A stretch of 64,000 nt of DNA from Streptomyces cucumeris (GCF_024295805.1 NZ_JANCLX010000002.1:1-64000); one strand, 5' to 3'; positions 37,302 to 45,582 are shown, counted from the first letter of the stretch. Notes: generated by a model from the sequence alone, not told the origin. Numbers and translations are program-made.

Positions 37302-37369
37302 GGTCTGTCCCCCGTAGGACGAGTGCACCTTGCCCGTCGAGCGTACTCCCGGGTAGCCGGTCACGTGCT

Positions 37370-37404
37370 GCCGCCCCCGGCCGACGTCGTCGGCCGGGGG
37401 CGGC
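37370..37404 (-). terminator. Perfect 16-bp hairpin after the beta-helix gene
   Basis: GCCGCCCCCGGCCGAC (37370-37385) and GTCGGCCGGGGGCGGC (37389-37404) pair perfectly around a 3-nt loop. It lies just beyond the stop of the leftward beta-helix gene and would terminate it. Confidence 0.82.
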
Positions 37405-37431
37405 GGGCCGTTTCCGATGGGGCGGCGTGGG

Positions 37432-38514
37432 TCAGCTCCCGTTGGGGGCGCCGTTGTCGCAGCCGGGAACGCTGTTGGGCGGGGCGCAGTTGGTCGGGTA
37501 GTTCTTGACGACGGCGCTGCGGATGAGGGTCACCTCGAAGGGCGTCACCTTGGTCGAGCTCTTCTTGACCTCCTTGCGCGTGCTCGTGCCGATGTGCAGG
37601 CCCAGGCCGCTTCCGGGGTTCGAGATTCCGCCGCCGGTGGTGGGGCCGCCGTTGGAGGTGTTGTGGACGACGGCGCTGCGGTAGAGCGACAGCGGCTCGT
37701 CCGCGCCGGTGCGGATGCCACCGCCGTCGTTCCGGGCGATGTTGCCCGTGACCTTGGTGGAGTTCAGACGCAGCGGTCCGGTCTCGAAGTTGATGGCCAG
37801 GGTGACGATGCCGCCCCCGAGGTCACCGGAGTCGTTGTGCGCGACCGAGACGTTGTTGAGCTTGGTTTCCCCCGCGTTGGCGAGACCGCCGCCCCAGAAC
37901 GCGCCGCTGTTGTCGTGGAGGCTGCCGCCGTCCATCGTCATCGTGCCGTTGGTGGCCACTCCGCCGCCGAAGGTCGCCCGGTTGTAGCTGACCGTGCTGT
38001 TCTTCATGACGAGCGTGCCCAGCTGGTTCCAGATCCCGCCGCCGGTGCTGGCCTTGTTGCTCCGGACCGTGGAGTCCGTCAGGGTGAGCGTGCCGCCGGC
38101 GTTGAGGATCCCTCCGCCGTTGGAGTCCCCGGTGCCCAGCTCGCCGTAGCGCGCGGTGATCGACTTCAGGCTCAGGCTGCCGCCCTGCCGTACGTGGAAG
38201 ATACGGAAGAGATCGCCGGAATTGCGCTCGACCGTGGTGTCGTCCCCGGTGATCCGCACATTGCCGGTGATCTCGGGCAGGCCGTCACCCGGGTTGTCGG
38301 CGGAACTCAGGGTGTAGACACACCGGGGCGCGAGGAGGATGCTGCCGCTGCCGCTGGTGTTCGCGCTGTTGATGGCCGCCTTCAGGGCGGTGACGTCGTT
38401 GCACGCGACGCGGATCGCCGCCCGTGCCTGCGCGGCTCCGGTGGGCAGGAGGGTCAGACACAGGCCGAGGCCGGTGACGGCGGTGATGGTGGCGCGTCTG
38501 AGCGTGTCAGTCAT
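37432..38514 (-). CDS. Secreted parallel beta-helix protein (paralogue 1)
   Basis: 360 aa from the ATG at 38514. An N-terminal signal peptide (about 1-31, hydrophobic GLGLCLTLLPTGAAQARA) precedes NDVTALKAAINSANTSGSGSILLAPRCVYTL, the usual capping segment of secreted polymorphic-outer-membrane-like repeat proteins. Many short repeats of type GGGI-N-x-G-T/L-T/D-S-T-V follow (GGGILNAGGTLTLTDSTV, GGGIWNQLGTLVMKNSTV), forming a right-handed parallel beta-helix. Ends with a two-Cys motif NCAPPNSVPGC. Probably extracellular, carbohydrate-binding or structural; no catalytic motif seen. Confidence 0.87.
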   Translation of the reverse strand: MTDTLRRATITAVTGLGLCLTLLPTGAAQARAAIRVACNDVTALKAAINSANTSGSGSILLAPRCVYTLSSADNPGDGLPEITGNVRITGDDTTVERNSGDLFRIFHVRQGGSLSLKSITARYGELGTGDSNGGGILNAGGTLTLTDSTVRSNKASTGGGIWNQLGTLVMKNSTVSYNRATFGGGVATNGTMTMDGGSLHDNSGAFWGGGLANAGETKLNNVSVAHNDSGDLGGGIVTLAINFETGPLRLNSTKVTGNIARNDGGGIRTGADEPLSLYRSAVVHNTSNGGPTTGGGISNPGSGLGLHIGTSTRKEVKKSSTKVTPFEVTLIRSAVVKNYPTNCAPPNSVPGCDNGAPNGS

Positions 38515-38847
38515 GCGGCTTCCCTTGGCTGTGGGGGAGGGGAGGGGCTGGGCGGGATCCGGGCGGTGCCCGGCGGCCGAGCCCCCCTGGGCGCCCCCGA
38601 TCATCGCGCAGACCTATGCGAACCAGGCATTCGGCGCACCTCGGACAAGCCGTTCGGGCGTACCGCCCCGGGCGGTTTCCTCCGGGCGCGCCGTGCGGGC
38701 CAGGACCGTTCGGCGGTACATCAGGTGAGGCCGCCCGGGCCGACGGCTATGAAGGAGAAGCCCCCTTCACCCCCGCTGGCCGGCGGCCCGGCCGATGGAC
38801 GGCGGCGCGTCGCGCCCTGTCCCGCCAGCACTGCGAAAGGCGTACCG
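38515..38847. other. Divergent promoter region of the beta-helix pair
   Basis: 333 bp separate the two beta-helix starts. No gene is seen. AAAGG (38836-38840) is a weak ribosome site for the rightward gene. No operator was evident. Confidence 0.4.
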
Positions 38848-39840
38848 ATGAAGAACGTCGTGCGATCCGGTGCGATGACCGCCGTGGCCGGCCTGGGACT
38901 GTCCCTCACCGTCCTGCCCGCCGGACCGGCGGACGCCGCCGCGGCGACCCGTGTGCGGTGCGGCGACATCACCGGACTGGTCGACGCGATCAACCAGGCC
39001 AACACCAGCGGTGGCACCATCACCCTCGCGTCCCACTGCACCTACACCCTCACCGCGGCCGACAACGCGGACGACGGGCTGCCGGAGATCACCGGGAACG
39101 TGACGATCACCGGCCGCGACACCACCATCCGACGCGACCCGGCCGCGACCCAGGACTTCCGCATCCTCCATGTGGCGCTCGACGGAACACTCACCCTGAA
39201 GGCGCTCACCATCAGCGGCGGCAGCCTTCCCGCCTTCGCCGGCGGCGGCATCTGGAACAGCGGCACCCTGAACCTGAAGCGCACGACCATCAAGGGCAAT
39301 CACGCCGAGACCAGCGGCGCCATCCACAACGTCGGTGGACGGCTCGACCTCGTCGACAGCACGGTCGAGCACAACACCGCCACCCTCAACGGCGGAGGCA
39401 TCCTCAACGGACGCAACCAGCTCCTGGGCCGCCCCGGCACGCTGACCATGCACGGCGGTTCACTGCTCAAGAACCGGGCCCTCAACGACGGGGGCGGCGG
39501 CCTGGAGAACCTGCGCAGCACCGCGGAGCTGACCTCGGTCTCGGTCAAGGGGAACACCGCTCCGCGCGGCGGCGGCATCAACCAGTTCGCGGGCACCCTG
39601 CACCTGACGTCGACCACCCTCAGCGAGAACATCGCCGTGACCGGCGGCGGACTCAGGAATTCCTTCAGTACCGCGACGCTGGTACGGAGTCGGATCACCC
39701 GCAATACGGCGATCACCGCGGGCGGCGGCATCTTCAACGAGAACGACAGCTCGGTCACCCTCGACGCCAGCAAGGTCACCCACAACGCCCCGGACAACTG
39801 CTCCCCCGAATCCTCCGTCCCCAACTGCCCGTCCACCTAG
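38848..39840 (+). CDS. Secreted parallel beta-helix protein (paralogue 2)
   Basis: 330 aa from the ATG at 38848. The signal peptide (AVAGLGLSLTVLPAGPADA) and the capping segment GDITGLVDAINQANTSGGTITLASHCTYTLTAADNADDGLPEITGNVTITG closely match the divergent neighbour. The repeats (GGGIWNSGTLNLKRTTI, GGGILNGRN, GGGINQFAGTLHLTSTTL, GGGLRNSFSTATLVRS) build the same beta-helix. The C terminus again carries NCSPESSVPNC. It is a recent duplicate of the leftward gene. Confidence 0.87.
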   Translation: MKNVVRSGAMTAVAGLGLSLTVLPAGPADAAAATRVRCGDITGLVDAINQANTSGGTITLASHCTYTLTAADNADDGLPEITGNVTITGRDTTIRRDPAATQDFRILHVALDGTLTLKALTISGGSLPAFAGGGIWNSGTLNLKRTTIKGNHAETSGAIHNVGGRLDLVDSTVEHNTATLNGGGILNGRNQLLGRPGTLTMHGGSLLKNRALNDGGGGLENLRSTAELTSVSVKGNTAPRGGGINQFAGTLHLTSTTLSENIAVTGGGLRNSFSTATLVRSRITRNTAITAGGGIFNENDSSVTLDASKVTHNAPDNCSPESSVPNCPST

Positions 39841-39899
39841 CCGCCACCGGCCCCCGGTGTGCGACGATCTCCGTCACGGAGCGGACACCGGGGGGTTTC

Positions 39900-40190
39900 A
39901 TGCCGCGGCCTGACGACGACTACGAGCCGGTCTTCAAGAAGAGCAACTGGGGCACGAGCCGGTACACCTACAACCCGGCCAACCCCGTGGGGATGGCCCT
40001 GATCATCCTCAGCCTCGTCTTCGCGGGCGTGATGATGTTCCTGATGGAGGAGCGGAAGGGCCCCTTCGAGCCTCCGGAGCAGACGCCCTGGAGCCCGTCG
40101 ATCAAGGAGAACCCCACGTACTCGTGGGACGACACCCCCAGCCCGACCCCCTCCACCAGCCCGACCCCCTCACCGAGCTCCACCCCCTGA
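39900..40190 (+). CDS. Small membrane protein with Pro/Thr-Ser tail
   Basis: 96 aa. A cytoplasmic N-terminal part (DDDYEPVFKKSNWGTSRYTYNPANPVG) leads into one membrane helix (MALIILSLVFAGVMMFLMEE, about residues 32-51), then a Pro/Ser/Thr-rich extracytoplasmic tail (TPSPTPSTSPTPSPSSTP). The layout and YNP motif occur in conserved streptomycete hypotheticals. It may be a small envelope protein; function unknown. Confidence 0.75.
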   Translation: MPRPDDDYEPVFKKSNWGTSRYTYNPANPVGMALIILSLVFAGVMMFLMEERKGPFEPPEQTPWSPSIKENPTYSWDDTPSPTPSTSPTPSPSSTP

Positions 40191-40419
40191 GCGCGCGGGG
40201 GGCGGCAGGCCGAGCGCGGCGTATGCCCCGTCCAGGACTTGCTGCCCCATGACCTTCAGCTGTTGCAGTACGTGGTTTCAGACAGGATCTCTCTGCGGTG
40301 CAACTGTCTTGAGGGTTCGGCGGTCGTCTCCGGTGCCGTCTGCGCCGCTGAGGAGGAGCAGGCCGCCCTGACCCGGGCGGACCAGATCTCCCCCGCACCG
40401 GACGCGTCCTGCCAGCTTT
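40191..40419. other. Gene-free stretch at the left edge of the accessory region
   Basis: Lower GC than the flanks, with no credible open frame. It presumably contains the promoter of the secreted protein at 40463. Elements near 40288-40310 (ACAGGATCTCTCTGCGGTGC) are not assignable. Confidence 0.35.
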
Positions 40420-40441
40420 GGCCCCGGGGCTACCCGGGGCC
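40420..40441 (+). promoter_or_regulatory. Perfect hairpin in the leader of the secreted protein gene
   Basis: GGCCCCGGG (40420-40428) and CCCGGGGCC (40433-40441) pair perfectly with a 4-nt loop, ending 21 nt before the ATG and just 5' of GAGATGGGG, the likely ribosome site. It could stabilise the leader or gate translation. Confidence 0.5.
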
Positions 40442-40462
40442 ATCAGAGATGGGGAAACACTC

Positions 40463-41254
40463 ATGCGTAAGCGCGCCACCATGGCCGCTATTGCCAGTGC
40501 CGTGGCACTGTCCGTCTTAGTTGTTCCGGACGGTGCCCAGGCGGACGAAGTCGTGGGCGACACCACGATGGACGTGGTCATCAACGGCGGGTCCGACATT
40601 GTCCTGGGCACCACGAAACCGAAAACCTTCACCATCGCGGTGACTGCCACCGACGACTCGGGCATCAAAGAGGACTACAACGTTCCCGCGCTGTGGTATG
40701 GGCCCGGCCCGAAAGGGCCCGACGATCCGTATGGGCTCGTGGTCCCCGACAATGGCGCCGGTGACTGCGTGGCTCACAACGCCACGACGACCACCTGCAC
40801 CTTCATCATGACGATGAACCCGCGGATCGAACCGCAGGACAACACCACGGCGGGAACCTGGAAGCTGACCGCCAGTGCCACCGGCAACGACTGGGACCAC
40901 GTCCACAAGGACATAGCCGCCACGGTGAAGGTGAGACGCTATGCCAAGCTGACGGTCAACGCCTCGCCGGAGCCGGTGAAGAAGGGCAAGTCCCTCGCCG
41001 TCACCGGCAACCTGACCCGAGCCAGTTGGGAGTCCTACAGGTACGCCGGCTATGCGGGTCAGCCGGTGAAACTGCAGTTTCGCAAGAAGGGCACCAACAC
41101 CTACACCACCGTCAAAACGGTGTCCGCAGGACGCGGCGGCGCCCTGAAGACCGCCGTCAAGGCTGCTGCTGACGGTTACTGGCGCTGGTCCTTTTCCGGT
41201 ACGTCCACCACCAGCACCGCCACCGCCCCCGGCGACTACGTCGACGTGCGGTAA
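40463..41254 (+). CDS. Secreted protein of unknown function
   Basis: 263 aa from the ATG at 40463. Signal peptide at about residues 1-28 (MAAIASAVALSVLVVPDGAQA-DE). The mature protein has an N-terminal beta-rich domain (VVINGGSDIVLGTTKPKTFTIAVTATDDSGI, with a C-x16-C pair) and a C-terminal Ig/bacterial SH3-like repeat (AKLTVNASPEPVKKGKSLAVTGNLTRAS...VKLQFRKKGTNTYTTVKTVSAG), a pattern of calcium-independent adhesin-like or calcium-binding modules. Related to streptomycete proteins of unknown role. GC is lower than in the core flanks. Confidence 0.8.
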   Translation: MRKRATMAAIASAVALSVLVVPDGAQADEVVGDTTMDVVINGGSDIVLGTTKPKTFTIAVTATDDSGIKEDYNVPALWYGPGPKGPDDPYGLVVPDNGAGDCVAHNATTTTCTFIMTMNPRIEPQDNTTAGTWKLTASATGNDWDHVHKDIAATVKVRRYAKLTVNASPEPVKKGKSLAVTGNLTRASWESYRYAGYAGQPVKLQFRKKGTNTYTTVKTVSAGRGGALKTAVKAAADGYWRWSFSGTSTTSTATAPGDYVDVR

Positions 41255-41315
41255 GCACGTATGAGACAAAGCGTGGCGCCGGATCCGCTCAGCCGGGACC
41301 CGGCGCCGTGTTGTC

Positions 41316-41591
41316 TCAGTACTGCTGGCGACCCCCGGGGTAGCGGACCGACTTCCGGCACTCGGGAGCATCCACCGGCGGAGTCTCCGGAGCGAGTACG
41401 AAGCACAGGCCCGCGTGGAGCTGATCCGCCTCATCCAGCGACAGCATCAGCGGCGCGAGCGCCACATGCTTGCCGAGACGGACGATCCCGAGTGGCACCG
41501 TGAGACAGCCGTCCAGATCACGCCGTACGCGCAGTCCCGCCGGGGTGGCCTGGAGCTGCCACCCGGACGTCATCCGCCGGTCCGGGCTCAC
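41316..41591 (-). CDS. Small hypothetical protein (overlapping pair, 3' gene)
   Basis: 91 aa from GTG 41591, which overlaps the stop of the next gene upstream (GTGA). It reads VSPDRRMTSGWQLQATPAGLRVRRDLDGCLTVPLGIVRLGKHVALAPLMLSLDEADQLHAGLCFVLA. The tight coupling supports it being a real gene. No family was recognised. Confidence 0.5.
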   Translation of the reverse strand: MSPDRRMTSGWQLQATPAGLRVRRDLDGCLTVPLGIVRLGKHVALAPLMLSLDEADQLHAGLCFVLAPETPPVDAPECRKSVRYPGGRQQY

Positions 41592-41947
41592 TCCTCCACC
41601 TCGCTCGCTCCACCCGAGCCAGCGTCGTCGGACACCAACAGGCGACTGCCACGACTCTCCGCGATTCGGAGAGCATCACGCAGCGCCTCGACCAGACGGT
41701 TGGAGAGGAAACGGAGTTCCCCGGCTTCAGCCTTCGGATTGCTGAGCAGCACCTCGGCGTGGTCCAGGAGTTCAGCGCCCATGCGAAGCTGCACCGCAGG
41801 TAGCACGGCTTGCCAGCGGGCCCTGGCCAAGGCAACAGACGTCGTCGCACATTCACCGGGCCACCACCCCGTGTGGCGCACACGCAGACTCCACCCGAGC
41901 GCGCTGCAACACCTGATGCACACGAGGCAGCCGCAGCGTGGGGGCAT
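41588..41947 (-). CDS. Small hypothetical protein (overlapping pair, 5' gene)
   Basis: At most 119 aa (start 41947), but the first 50 residues are Cys/Trp-rich and unlike coding sequence, so the real start may be the GTG near 41790 (VQLRMGAELLDHAEVLLSNPKAEAGELRFLSNRLVEALRDALRIAESRGSRLLV). The conserved-looking part is helical. It is coupled to the next gene by GTGA. Function unknown; it could be a remnant. Confidence 0.4.
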   Translation of the reverse strand: MPPRCGCLVCIRCCSALGWSLRVRHTGWWPGECATTSVALARARWQAVLPAVQLRMGAELLDHAEVLLSNPKAEAGELRFLSNRLVEALRDALRIAESRGSRLLVSDDAGSGGASEVEE

Positions 41948-42160
41948 CTACGCAGCTCGCCGTTGTACGCGTCTGGGCTGTCCGATGCCGCCCCTGACCG
42001 GGTTGTAACGCGCTCCTCACCGATTCGAAGATCCTGCCGATACAGTTCCGCACGTCGACCTGCTTTCCTCAGGTTGACCACGCCCCGGGGCGCAGGCACG
42101 CGTCGCCGGGGTCCTGTGGTGGGTGAAAAACTCCTGAGCCTTCATGCTGGTGACGTACGA
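41948..42160. other. Gene-free stretch in the accessory region
   Basis: No supported coding region. Open frames on both strands are short and low-complexity. Confidence 0.35.
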
Positions 42161-42198
42161 AGCCCCCAACTTTCACAGTTGAGTGAAAGCCGGGGGCT
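42161..42198 (-). terminator. Hairpin after the lipoprotein gene
   Basis: AGCCCCCAACTTTCAC (42161-42176) pairs with GTGAAAGCCGGGGGCT (42183-42198) with two mismatches and a 6-nt loop, downstream of the leftward lipoprotein gene. Confidence 0.55.
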
Positions 42199-42233
42199 GG
42201 ACCGGCCGACACCACGGGCGGCCGAGCGGTGGG

Positions 42234-42710
42234 TCACATGCTGTGTTCGCCGGACACGATGGCGATCGACCAGTGGAGGTTTCCGCCGTGTACCTGGACG
42301 GACAATGCCTGAGTGGTGATGTCCGTGTAGACGCGCCCGATGGTGATAGGGCCGTTGCAGCCAATCTTCGTGGGTTTGCCGCCCCGGACTTTACGGTCGA
42401 CGAGCGTCAATTTGCCCTTGCCTGCGCACATGGCATGGATGGTGTACACGTCGGTTGCGGGCTTGAAGGCGGGAAGGTCGGCGTCACCGGTTCCCTTGGT
42501 CACCGGCAAGAGGATCTTTGCGCCCGAGGGCAGGTCGAGGGATGTCCGCCCAGAGGATCCCTTGGGTTCGACAGCGGAACCATCGCCGGGCTTGGTGCTG
42601 GATGGCCGGGCTGTAGAGGCAGGGGAGTCTCCGTTGGCGTCATTGGCTCCCGAGCAGGCGGCGGTGAGCAACAGGATGAGCAGGGTGGGCACTGCGGTGT
42701 AACGCCCCAT
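42234..42710 (-). CDS. Small secreted lipoprotein
   Basis: 158 aa from the ATG at 42710 with GAGGAG upstream. Lipobox LTAAC with C19 (MGRYTAVPTLLILLLTAAC). A Ser/Thr/Pro linker (about 20-55) leads to a beta-rich domain: SLDLPSGAKILLPVTKG, YTIHAMCAGKGKLTLVDRKVRGGKPTKIGCNGPITIGRVY. Two cysteines could form a disulphide. It lies 70 nt downstream of a secreted protein gene in the same direction, so the two may be expressed together. Function unknown. Confidence 0.8.
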   Translation of the reverse strand: MGRYTAVPTLLILLLTAACSGANDANGDSPASTARPSSTKPGDGSAVEPKGSSGRTSLDLPSGAKILLPVTKGTGDADLPAFKPATDVYTIHAMCAGKGKLTLVDRKVRGGKPTKIGCNGPITIGRVYTDITTQALSVQVHGGNLHWSIAIVSGEHSM

Positions 42711-42780
42711 AGGGCAATCTCCTCACGGGAAACGCGCCCTAGGCAGACAGGCTGGGGCGCGTTACGGGACGCGTCCCGAG

Positions 42781-43491
42781 TCAGCGGATGACCCAGCCCT
42801 CACGATACGGGGCCCATGCCTTCATGTGCCGCTTTCCGTCAATTTCGCAGTTGCTGTACCGGGTGCCGGTGTAGCCGTAGATGTTTTCCTTCTTGATTCC
42901 GTAGTCGCCGTACACGGTCGAATGCGCCTTGACCTTGCCGCCGGTTTCGACGCCCAGTTCGGAAGTCCAGGACTTCTGGGCGCTGACGTTGACGTCAACC
43001 TTGATCTTGCCGAGCCACAGCATCTTGAATTCGGAACTCACTGTGACAGAACTGCCGATGGTGGTCGTGCCTGACTTCTTGGACGTGAACTTGAAGTCTA
43101 TTTTGTAGGACTTCTTGTTCTGGATGAAGGTCGCGTACTTGACCGACATCGTGTTCTTCAGATTCCGAGTGACGCGGACCACGCCGCCGGGGGTGCAGCC
43201 CGGCTGGCCCTTGGGTTGCACGCCTCCGTCCCCGAGGTCGGGGCCGTCCACCTCGCCCGGGAGGGGCAAGTCCTCCTCCAGTGCTTCTGTGCTGTCGGCG
43301 CCCGATTCGGTATCCGCCCCGGCGACGGGTGTGTCCGTCACGGAACCGCGCTCGACCCCGGCTCCATCAATCGCGATCGGCGGGTCGACGATGGCCGGAT
43401 CTGCTCCAGGCTCCCCCGCGAGGGCAGGTACTGAACTCCCCATGATCAGTACCCCGGCGGCGATTGCGACGACACTGGCTCTTCTCGGCAC
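42781..43491 (-). CDS. Secreted beta-rich protein, possibly pore-former-like
   Basis: 236 aa from GTG 43491, chosen because GGAGG precedes it. Signal peptide SVVAIAAGVLIMGSSVPALA-G. An acidic, Pro/Gly-rich linker (about 27-95) leads to a beta-rich domain: TMSVKYATFIQNKKSYKIDFKFTSKKSGTTTIGSSVTVSSEFKMLWLGKIKVDVNVSAQKSWTSELGV, whose alternating Ser/Thr/Val pattern resembles the amphipathic strands of aerolysin-type pore-forming proteins. This is an inference from pattern only. It ends KRHMKAWAPYREGWVIR. GC in the third codon position is lower than in neighbours, which suggests recent gain. Confidence 0.75.
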   Translation of the reverse strand: MPRRASVVAIAAGVLIMGSSVPALAGEPGADPAIVDPPIAIDGAGVERGSVTDTPVAGADTESGADSTEALEEDLPLPGEVDGPDLGDGGVQPKGQPGCTPGGVVRVTRNLKNTMSVKYATFIQNKKSYKIDFKFTSKKSGTTTIGSSVTVSSEFKMLWLGKIKVDVNVSAQKSWTSELGVETGGKVKAHSTVYGDYGIKKENIYGYTGTRYSNCEIDGKRHMKAWAPYREGWVIR

Positions 43492-43536
43492 GAATGCCCT
43501 CCACAAATGTCCGACCCTCTGCGGGGTCGGTGGCGG

Positions 43537-43580
43537 CAATGATCAAACCATGCAATCCACTCAATGATCAAGAAGATCAA
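43537..43580 (-). promoter_or_regulatory. Direct repeats in the secreted-protein upstream region
   Basis: CAATGATCAA occurs at 43537-43546 and 43562-43571, exactly 25 bp apart, with a third GATCAA at 43575-43580. On the coding strand they read TTGATCATTG, upstream of the GTG at 43491. They are candidate activator or repressor sites in a low-GC patch. Confidence 0.5.
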
Positions 43581-43716
43581 ACAGAACCTGAGGAGGTTTA
43601 GCTCATAAACGAACACGGAACAACAAGTCCGTTTCTGGTGGTGAGCAAGCGGCGTGACGGAGTGAGCTCATCCGTAGAACCTGCGGCGTGAGCGTGATGG
43701 GGATGGCGTGGACGAC

Positions 43717-44901
43717 CTAGAGACCCACCCAGGCCGCCAGGTGGTCGAGGGTGTCCGGCGTGCGCCGGGACAAGTGGATCAGTCCCCTGATGGTGTCCCG
43801 TGCGCCTGGGTGGTACCGCGTCTGCTGGGGCGCCAGCCTGCGCGCGGTGACCATGGACTTCAAGGCTGCTTCGGAACGTCCCGCTTCCATCTGGGCACGT
43901 GTTTGATCGACGTAGAAGTGAGCCGCGCGGGACACGGCCCAGTCCTTCGGTATCCGCACCTTCGTGGCCTCCCGCAGCGCTTCACCGTAGTGCCGCATCT
44001 CGACGTAGGCGGACACCACGTGCACGGTGACGTTCGTGGGCCCGAAGGACAGCCAGTGGACGTCGGTCGCTTCGCCGACCTGGTCCGCGTAAGACCTGGC
44101 CTCCGCAAGGTGGTTCCGAACCGCATCCGCGTCACGGGCGCGGGCCGCGATGATGCTCGCCCCGAGGTGGAGCTGCCCGGCAACGGCCTGCCGCGCCCGC
44201 GTCTGAGGCGACTGTTCCAACAGTCCCTGTCCAGAAGCGACGAGCCGCTTGCCGATCCTGTACTCGCCCTCCCGGAAGTAGACCAACGCACGCATGTACT
44301 GACGCACCGCGGAGAGCAGCGGATCCGAAGCGCGCGACGCAGCCCACTCCATCCGGTCCAGCGCGACCGTCGACAGGTCGTAGTAGCCCAGCTTCACGGC
44401 GAGATCATGCGCGGTGCGGTACGTACTCGACAGCGCGGCCCAGAGCTCCGACGATGGCGCTCGGCATGCGGCTGTAGTGATCTCCGCGATCGTGTCGGGA
44501 AGGTCGAGAGCGGCGTCATGGAGTTTCGTGGCCCGGACCTGCAGACACAGCTGCTCGGCAGCGGCGACGAGTTGAAGGGTCGGACGAGGACTGATCGCCG
44601 GATCGGCCCCCAGGTCGTAGAGGTCGAGAGCTTCACGGATCGGGCGAACCAGCGCGACCAACCGGTCCTGCTGCAACTCGGTCACATAGGGCTGCCCGGT
44701 CAGCGTGGTGACGTCGATGCACAGCGCTTTGGCCACCGCGGCAACCAAGTCGGGGCTGGCTGGCTTGTGTCCGGACTCCACGTGTGTGAGCAGGCTGTAT
44801 GAGTAGGGCACTCTCTGAGCCAAGCCGCGCTGAGTCAGCCCAGCCCGCTTCCGGTGGTGTGCGATCCGAGTACCCGTGTGTTCGTCGCCGGGGAGCGGCA
44901 T
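43717..44901 (-). CDS. XRE regulator with TPR-like C-terminal region
   Basis: 394 aa from the ATG at 44901 (GGGAGG upstream). HTH at residues about 10-55: TRIAHHRKRAGLTQRGLAQRVPYSYSLLTHVESGHKPAS. The remainder is an array of helical repeats (ELWAALSSTYRTAHDLAVKLGYYDLSTVALDRMEWAA..., QLHLGASIIAARARDADAVRNHLAEARSYADQV). This layout is common in Streptomyces next to a flavoprotein gene, as here (divergent). The helical half may bind a peptide or small molecule. Confidence 0.88.
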   Translation of the reverse strand: MPLPGDEHTGTRIAHHRKRAGLTQRGLAQRVPYSYSLLTHVESGHKPASPDLVAAVAKALCIDVTTLTGQPYVTELQQDRLVALVRPIREALDLYDLGADPAISPRPTLQLVAAAEQLCLQVRATKLHDAALDLPDTIAEITTAACRAPSSELWAALSSTYRTAHDLAVKLGYYDLSTVALDRMEWAASRASDPLLSAVRQYMRALVYFREGEYRIGKRLVASGQGLLEQSPQTRARQAVAGQLHLGASIIAARARDADAVRNHLAEARSYADQVGEATDVHWLSFGPTNVTVHVVSAYVEMRHYGEALREATKVRIPKDWAVSRAAHFYVDQTRAQMEAGRSEAALKSMVTARRLAPQQTRYHPGARDTIRGLIHLSRRTPDTLDHLAAWVGL

Positions 44902-45033
44902 GCGTGCCTCCCTTTCGTGACTCACTCACAGAAACGCTACTCGTCCAAGCCATGACAGACGATGATGAACGGTGATTTCAGCCCGGACAGGGCGCGTTTG
45001 CGGGTTGGGTGTACTACGCGGTGGACTGCCCAC

Positions 45034-45582
45034 ATGACCACGAACCGCGTGCTCTACCTGTTCGGAAGTGCCGCACCGCCCGTGCTGGACATCGCCGGTG
45101 TCATCGAGCGGGCGCAGTCCGCCGACTGGGATGTCTGCCTCGGATTGACCCCCACGGCCGCACGCTGGCTTGACGACGACCTGCCAGCGTTGGAGGAGCT
45201 GACCGGTCACCCGGTGTGCAGCCAGTACAGGCTGCCCCACGAGCCCGAGGCATGGCCTCCCGCGGATGCCGCGGTCCTGGCACCCGCCACCTTCAACACG
45301 ATCAATCAGTGGGCCCTGGGGATCACCGACAAGTTCGTCGTCGGCGTCGTGGCCGAGGCCATCGGCAAGGGAATCCCCACGGTGGCCATGCCGTGCGTCA
45401 ACGCCGCCTTCGTCCAGCACATCCAGTTCGACACCAGCGTTGCCACGCTGCGCGCGATGGGCGTACGTGTGCTCTACGGAGAAGGCGGCTTCGTACCCAA
45501 CAAGCCGGGCCAGGGCCGACCGGAGAACTATCCGTGGCACCTGGCCCTGGAAGCGGCCGCATCAGCCGCCGGTGCCCCTTAG
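45034..45582 (+). CDS. Flavoprotein (HFCD/phosphopantothenoylcysteine decarboxylase-like)
   Basis: 182 aa from the ATG at 45034. Features of the HFCD fold: [25 protein letters not shown] at the start, the [45 protein letters not shown] core that binds FMN, and [25 protein letters not shown]. This class decarboxylates peptidyl-cysteine or phosphopantothenoylcysteine. It lacks an obvious His at the canonical catalytic position. Convergent with msrA; the stops overlap by 4 nt (TTAG). Divergent from an XRE regulator, probably its controller. Confidence 0.87.
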   Translation: MTTNRVLYLFGSAAPPVLDIAGVIERAQSADWDVCLGLTPTAARWLDDDLPALEELTGHPVCSQYRLPHEPEAWPPADAAVLAPATFNTINQWALGITDKFVVGVVAEAIGKGIPTVAMPCVNAAFVQHIQFDTSVATLRAMGVRVLYGEGGFVPNKPGQGRPENYPWHLALEAAASAAGAP

